Positions 6,210 through 8,873 of a DNA stretch of 8,873 nucleotides are shown here, piece by piece. Source of the stretch: Natrialbaceae archaeon Tc-Br11_E2g1 (GTDB taxonomy: Archaea > Halobacteriota > Halobacteria > Halobacteriales > Natrialbaceae); contig LKNC01000099.1 of the NCBI GenBank assembly GCA_001564255.1, positions 1-8,873 of the forward strand, read 5' to 3'. A program made the position numbers and the translations under genes. The notes under the pieces are model-generated. The model worked only from the letters and a program-made list of their open reading frames with translations. It was not told the origin of the DNA and ran no database searches. Positions within the stretch are counted from its first letter, which is position 1; each line of letters opens with the position of its first letter.

Positions 6210-7604
6210 CTACGTATTACAGTACGTCGTATACTCCGCATCGAACGCCTCCGGAGGCGGTCGTTGAAACCGTGAGTTCGTGTCGTTCGATTCGTAGGGG
6301 TTTTCCAACACCTCCAGTAGACGGTCGAGTTCGGACAGGCCATTTCCTTCCAGAAACTCATTTAGCGCCCGCTCTACCAGGTAGTTGCGGGGGATGTACC
6401 GGGGATTGGCTTTCCGCATCGTCTCCCTATCCAGGCCGACGTCAGCCACCTCCTCACGAACACGTCTGAACCCCTCGGACGAATAGACCGGGTCAGCGAA
6501 CGAGCCGGGGGTTTCCAACTCTATGAACGTGTTCGTGTAGTCCGCCCCCGATTCGCGAAGCCAGTCTAGAACCGTGTTTATCGTTTCTCTCCCTCCGTCC
6601 GCTCCGATCCCCAGTTTCTCGCGCATCATACTGTAGTATTTACGATCAAACGTTTCCTCAAAGCCGTCTAGCGTGGCCCGTAGTTCGTCAAACTCGTGAG
6701 GTGCCCCTTCGAAAAGCGGTCGGAGGGATTCCGCGAAGCGTGCAAGATTCCATTGTAACATGCTCTTTTGGTTCCCGAAAGCGTATCTGCCCCGCTTGTC
6801 GACAGAGCTGAAGACAGCGTCTTCGTCGTAATAATTCATGAATGCACATGGCCCGTAATCGAACGTTTCCCCGGTTACACTCATGTTGTCCGTATTCATC
6901 ACACCGTGTATGAACCCGACACGCATCCAGTCAACGACCATCCCTATAGACGAGCGCATAACTTCTTCGAAGAAGTCCACGTATTTTCGATCCGTATCAC
7001 TCAGGTGAGGATAGTGCCTGTCGATCACATAATCAGCGAACCCCTCTAGCTCTTCGGGTACCTGGCTTGCGACGTATTGGAAAGTACCGTATCTGATATG
7101 GCTCTCCATCACCCGTACGAGGATCGCTCCTGGCTCCGTTCTCCGTCTCCGAACTGCCTCCCCGGTTTCGATTACTCCTAGACTTCTAGACGTTTTCACG
7201 CCGAGGCTTTCCATCGCATACGAGTAAACGTACTCCCTGAGCATGGAGCTAACAGTCGCGCTCCCATCGCCCCGTCTCGAGTACGGGGTTCTGCCAGCAC
7301 CTTTCAACTGAACGTCATACCTGCTGCTATCGTGTACATGCTCGCCCAGGAGCATCGCTCTTCCGTCACCAAGTACGGTGTACCGGCCGAACTGATGTCC
7401 CGCATACGCCTGTGCGATCGGTTCTTCCAGGAGTTCCTGTCCCGAAAGAACCCGAGCGGGCAACTCCTCCTCGGCCAATCCGAGGTCGTCACACAGACGG
7501 TCATTGAGCAGTACCACCGTCGGATCGTCGACGTCTTTCGGTTTCACCCTCGAGTAGAGTTTCGGGTCCAACTCCTTGTAGGTCGTATCGAACGAAAGGG
7601 GCAT
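6210..7604 (-). CDS. selO: SelO/YdiU protein adenylyltransferase
   Basis: A 464-residue SelO (YdiU, UPF0061) protein. SelO enzymes have a kinase-like fold that binds ATP flipped and transfers AMP to Ser, Thr or Tyr of target proteins, in known cases redox-linked. Family marks in order: QAYAGHQFG (65-73), LGDGRAMLLGE with Arg82, QLKGAGRTPYSR with Lys101, Glu124 in LREY, RVMESHIRYG with Arg164 and Arg171, GVMNTDN with Asp239 and Asn240, and DYGP with Asp249. The spacing equals the known active-site set, so the enzyme should be active. The C terminus ends Cys-Asn-Thr, with Cys462 third from the end where bacterial SelO has Cys and animal SelO has selenocysteine (here TGT). GC content, CTAG content and codon choice differ strongly from all neighbours, suggesting acquisition. 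ATG 7604 has a TATA-like element near -31. Confidence 0.95.
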   Translation of the reverse strand: MPLSFDTTYKELDPKLYSRVKPKDVDDPTVVLLNDRLCDDLGLAEEELPARVLSGQELLEEPIAQAYAGHQFGRYTVLGDGRAMLLGEHVHDSSRYDVQLKGAGRTPYSRRGDGSATVSSMLREYVYSYAMESLGVKTSRSLGVIETGEAVRRRRTEPGAILVRVMESHIRYGTFQYVASQVPEELEGFADYVIDRHYPHLSDTDRKYVDFFEEVMRSSIGMVVDWMRVGFIHGVMNTDNMSVTGETFDYGPCAFMNYYDEDAVFSSVDKRGRYAFGNQKSMLQWNLARFAESLRPLFEGAPHEFDELRATLDGFEETFDRKYYSMMREKLGIGADGGRETINTVLDWLRESGADYTNTFIELETPGSFADPVYSSEGFRRVREEVADVGLDRETMRKANPRYIPRNYLVERALNEFLEGNGLSELDRLLEVLENPYESNDTNSRFQRPPPEAFDAEYTTYCNT

Positions 7605-7608
7605 CGGT

Positions 7609-7640
7609 TATCACACAGTATCAACCGGCCCTATTTCAAC
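7609..7640 (-). promoter_or_regulatory. selO promoter with direct repeat
   Basis: GTTGAAATAG on the minus strand (7640-7631) is TATA-like and centred about 31 bases before the selO ATG. Between it and the start codon the pentamer TGATA occurs twice in the same orientation (7609-7613 and 7619-7623), start to start 10 bases apart. One helical turn apart and straddling the likely transcription start, these could be an operator. Confidence 0.45.
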
Positions 7641-7881
7641 CTTTGCAGGCTAGCTCTCCGTTCTCAAAGGGCGGGCGGCTCGGGTATAACTCTCATCACA
7701 AGGGGCTCGAGAGGGGGTAACTGCTCGTCACGGCCGCCCGAGACGACCTTGGCGCCGGCGTTGTTTCGGTCTGTCGGTTCTCGACCCGAGTCAGCGCCAC
7801 TTTTCGACCTCGACGGAGCCGAGCCCGGCCTGTGTCACGGCGGACGCCGCCGTTATACTCCCCGGGACCGTACTCCCGGCC
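7641..7881. other. Intergenic region between selO and DUF5810 gene
   Basis: With the selO promoter this divergent gap is 277 bases. I see no convincing gene. It contains CCTTTG/CAAAGG arms (7640-7645, 7665-7670), a perfect 8-base inverted repeat CGGGCGGC/GCCGCCCG (7672-7679, 7733-7740) with a 53-base loop, and inside that loop an imperfect direct repeat (7682-7699 and 7714-7731). A minus-strand 10-codon reading frame (7696-7664) is too short to judge. The base composition changes from the selO type to the GC-rich host type around 7670-7740. Confidence 0.5.
7853..7858 (+). promoter_or_regulatory. TATA box of the DUF5810 gene
   Basis: TTATAC is centred about 26-27 bases upstream of the ATG at 7882, the expected distance for a leaderless haloarchaeal transcript. 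Confidence 0.6.
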
Positions 7882-8253
7882 ATGGGATACGCCTGTCCGG
7901 TCTGTGACACAGAACAGGCAGACGGAGTACACCTCGCAAACCACCTCGCCGTCACCGCCTCGCTGGGGCGAGAGGAGCACCTCGAGTTCCTCGAAACGTA
8001 CGCCCCCGACTGGGCCGACTGCTCGCCCGAGGAACTCGCCGAGGAGGTCCGCGAGTACGCACCGGAGATCGACCTCCCGGAGTTCGACGAGGGCGGCGGC
8101 CCGACGTTCGAGGACGAACTCGCGAGACAGACGAGTGGAGTCGGCCGCGGCGATCTCACTCGCGGGACGGCGACCGAGGAGACGGAACGCGTCCTCGAGG
8201 AGGCCCGGGAGTTGACCCGACGGATGCACGAGGACGGAGACGAAAACGCGTAA
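7882..8253 (+). CDS. DUF5810-type C2H2 zinc-finger protein
   Basis: A 123-residue very acidic protein. The N terminus carries a compact zinc finger: Cys5-x2-Cys8 (CPVCDT) followed by His17-x3-His21 (HLANH), a CxxC-x8-HxxxH spacing. The segment after it, EEHLEFLETYAPDWADCSPEEL, is helical with the DW...SPEELAE pattern that I recall from the haloarchaeal DUF5810 family. The rest is a charged, Glu-rich tail without membrane spans. The function is unknown; a nucleic-acid or protein contact through the finger is plausible but unproven. The ATG at 7882 is supported by the leaderless TATA spacing. The next gene starts 25 bases after the stop with no obvious own promoter, so the two are probably one transcript. 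Confidence 0.82.
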   Translation: MGYACPVCDTEQADGVHLANHLAVTASLGREEHLEFLETYAPDWADCSPEELAEEVREYAPEIDLPEFDEGGGPTFEDELARQTSGVGRGDLTRGTATEETERVLEEARELTRRMHEDGDENA

Positions 8254-8278
8254 CCCGCCCGCCCTCGAGACATCGGGT

Positions 8279-8689
8279 ATGGAGACGAGAGGCGCGTTCA
8301 CGATCGAGTCGATCGAAGAGGCCCACGAGTACTACGAGACGGTCGGCCCGGCGGCCCAGACGACCGTCCGCGAGGTCGCCCGTGCGATGGACTTCGACCG
8401 TGTGGAGTACGGCGAGCGGATCACGAGCGAGGTCGTCGAGACGGCCCGGGACGCCATGTTCGCGAGTTTACTCGAGGTCACGGTCGGGAGCCGGGCGGAG
8501 TACGAGGAGTGGCGGGAGGCTTACGATGGGGAGGTAACGGAGATCGGCCACGAGAACGTCGATCGGGTCGTCTGGCACGCGGGGCCGGCCGGCGAGGCGG
8601 TGGCGGCGACCTTCCAGGAAGAGGAGGACGCGGCGGTAGCGACACTCCGCCGGCAGGCGTTCGGGCGGCTGTACCGCGACCTGATGTGA
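8279..8689 (+). CDS. DUF5809-type haloarchaeal protein
   Basis: A 136-residue acidic, mostly helical protein. It begins METRGAFTIESIEEAHEYYE and includes GPAAQTTVREVARAMDFD (43 bases into the gene onward), VEYGERITSEVVETARDAMF and a central YEEW motif, then VDRVVWHAGPAGEAV. The pattern matches my memory of the haloarchaeal DUF5809 family, whose members usually sit next to DUF5810 as here. No catalytic motif, cysteine or membrane span is evident. It lies 25 bases downstream of the DUF5810 stop and upstream of a NUDIX-like gene. Function unknown. The family name is from memory and has not been searched. Confidence 0.78.
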   Translation: METRGAFTIESIEEAHEYYETVGPAAQTTVREVARAMDFDRVEYGERITSEVVETARDAMFASLLEVTVGSRAEYEEWREAYDGEVTEIGHENVDRVVWHAGPAGEAVAATFQEEEDAAVATLRRQAFGRLYRDLM

Positions 8690-8696
8690 CGCCAAC

Positions 8697-8710
8697 GGCC
8701 GAACACGGCC
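8697..8710 (+). terminator. Small GC hairpin after DUF5809 gene
   Basis: GGCCG and CGGCC pair around an AACA loop, 7 bases after the DUF5809 stop. It lacks a T-run, so termination is only a possibility. Confidence 0.3.
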
Positions 8711-8730
8711 CGTGCGTCCGGAACCAGTAG

Positions 8731-8741
8731 CTACTATGATA
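8731..8741 (+). promoter_or_regulatory. TATA-like element of the NUDIX gene
   Basis: CTACTATGATA is centred about 26 bases upstream of the ATG at 8762. It suggests a separate leaderless promoter for the last gene. Confidence 0.5.
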
Positions 8742-8761
8742 TCGGGTCCCCAGCCTCGAGT

Positions 8762-8873
8762 ATGACTGATCCGAGCGACTGGGACCTCCTCGAGTCGAAG
8801 ACGGAGTACGAGACGGGCTGGTACGACGGCGGCTACGATCTGTTAGCGCAACCCGACGGCACGGAGAAACGCT
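8762..8873 (+). CDS. NUDIX hydrolase, N-terminal fragment
   Basis: The gene starts at ATG 8762 and runs off the right edge after 37 complete codons. The visible residues include WDLLESKTEYETGWYDGGYD followed by LLAQPDGTEKR. The pattern E.ETGWY.GGYD....PDGT.KRY is how I remember the N terminus of haloarchaeal NUDIX (ADP-ribose pyrophosphatase-like) proteins. The NUDIX box itself lies beyond the window, so the catalytic assignment cannot be checked here. The TATA-like element at about -26 supports the start. Confidence 0.6.
   Translation, partial: MTDPSDWDLLESKTEYETGWYDGGYDLLAQPDGTEKR

Noticed and set aside
6210..6221. Possible selenocysteine at the SelO C terminus
   Set aside because: The codon at the relevant position is TGT (Cys), followed by Asn, Thr and a TAG stop. 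There is no in-frame TGA or visible SECIS-like structure.
4995..6275. + strand 426-residue open frame inside aarF
   Set aside because: The translation is dominated by Arg, Gly and Pro, out of frame with the UbiB kinase motifs.
7664..7696. 10-codon minus-strand mini-frame upstream of selO
   Set aside because: It lies upstream of the likely selO transcription start and is too short to distinguish from chance.
6188..7726. Imperfect 11-base inverted repeat flanking selO (6188-6198 and 7716-7726, 9 of 11 matching)
   Set aside because: It is too short and imperfect to call insertion ends or attachment sites, and no recombinase or transposase gene is present.
7791..8273. Minus-strand open frame of 160 residues overlapping the DUF5810 gene, with a protein-like end (SVEVEKWR)
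   Set aside because: It is Ser/Arg-rich through the overlap, antisense to a well-supported acidic gene, and only its last 30 codons look protein-like. It is best seen as a shadow frame that stays open by chance.
1..8873. CRISPR arrays, tRNA, rRNA, insertion sequences, toxin-antitoxin or defence genes
   Set aside because: I looked for spaced repeats, tRNA-like cloverleaf arms, transposase motifs and typical defence domains on both strands and saw none.

Overview
The window looks like chromosomal DNA from a haloarchaeon. Most genes are GC-rich (one 60-base line of the aarF gene counts 39/60 G+C), their proteins are rich in Asp and Glu, and several start codons sit about 26-28 bases downstream of a TATA-like element with no Shine-Dalgarno site, the leaderless pattern common in haloarchaea. 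Several proteins (the HD hydrolase, the TIGR01548-type HAD hydrolase, the DUF5810/DUF5809 pair, the NUDIX start) resemble haloarchaeal families I know. No rRNA, tRNA, CRISPR array or insertion sequence was seen.

Layout from left to right. Positions 1-162 hold an AT-rich promoter region. An HD-domain phosphohydrolase follows on the + strand (163-834). Two minus-strand genes come next: a 33-residue single-span membrane microprotein (837-938) and a LysE-family exporter (1062-1736). A small membrane-anchored zinc-ribbon protein (1904-2179, +) diverges from the exporter. It abuts, with no gap, a convergent haloarchaeal gene of unknown function (2180-2791, -). A plus-strand run follows: a HAD-superfamily hydrolase (2893-3762), a small two-span membrane gene that appears broken by a +1 frameshift (3772-4078), an Hsp20 small heat-shock protein (4132-4494) and an AarF/UbiB atypical kinase (4501-6174). 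A SelO/YdiU protein adenylyltransferase (6210-7604, -) converges on the kinase. The right end (7882-8873, +) holds a DUF5810 C2H2 zinc-finger protein, a DUF5809 protein and the first 37 residues of a probable NUDIX hydrolase.

The hsp20 and aarF genes are 6 bases apart and are probably co-transcribed. The kinase's neighbour SelO is a second enzyme of the protein-kinase-like fold. The selO gene is compositionally unlike everything around it: two 60-base samples are 47-48% G+C, it carries 5 of the 12 CTAG tetramers in the window, and only 2 of about 35 CTCGAG hexamers. This suggests horizontal acquisition.

The items most worth a second look are the SelO gene (foreign composition, conserved C-terminal redox Cys, displaced partner Cys), the frameshifted gene whose first frame runs open into hsp20, the 33-residue microprotein with a palindrome at its start codon, and two overlapping hairpins that cannot form together downstream of the exporter. 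I did not find a clear, complete, previously undescribed multigene system.
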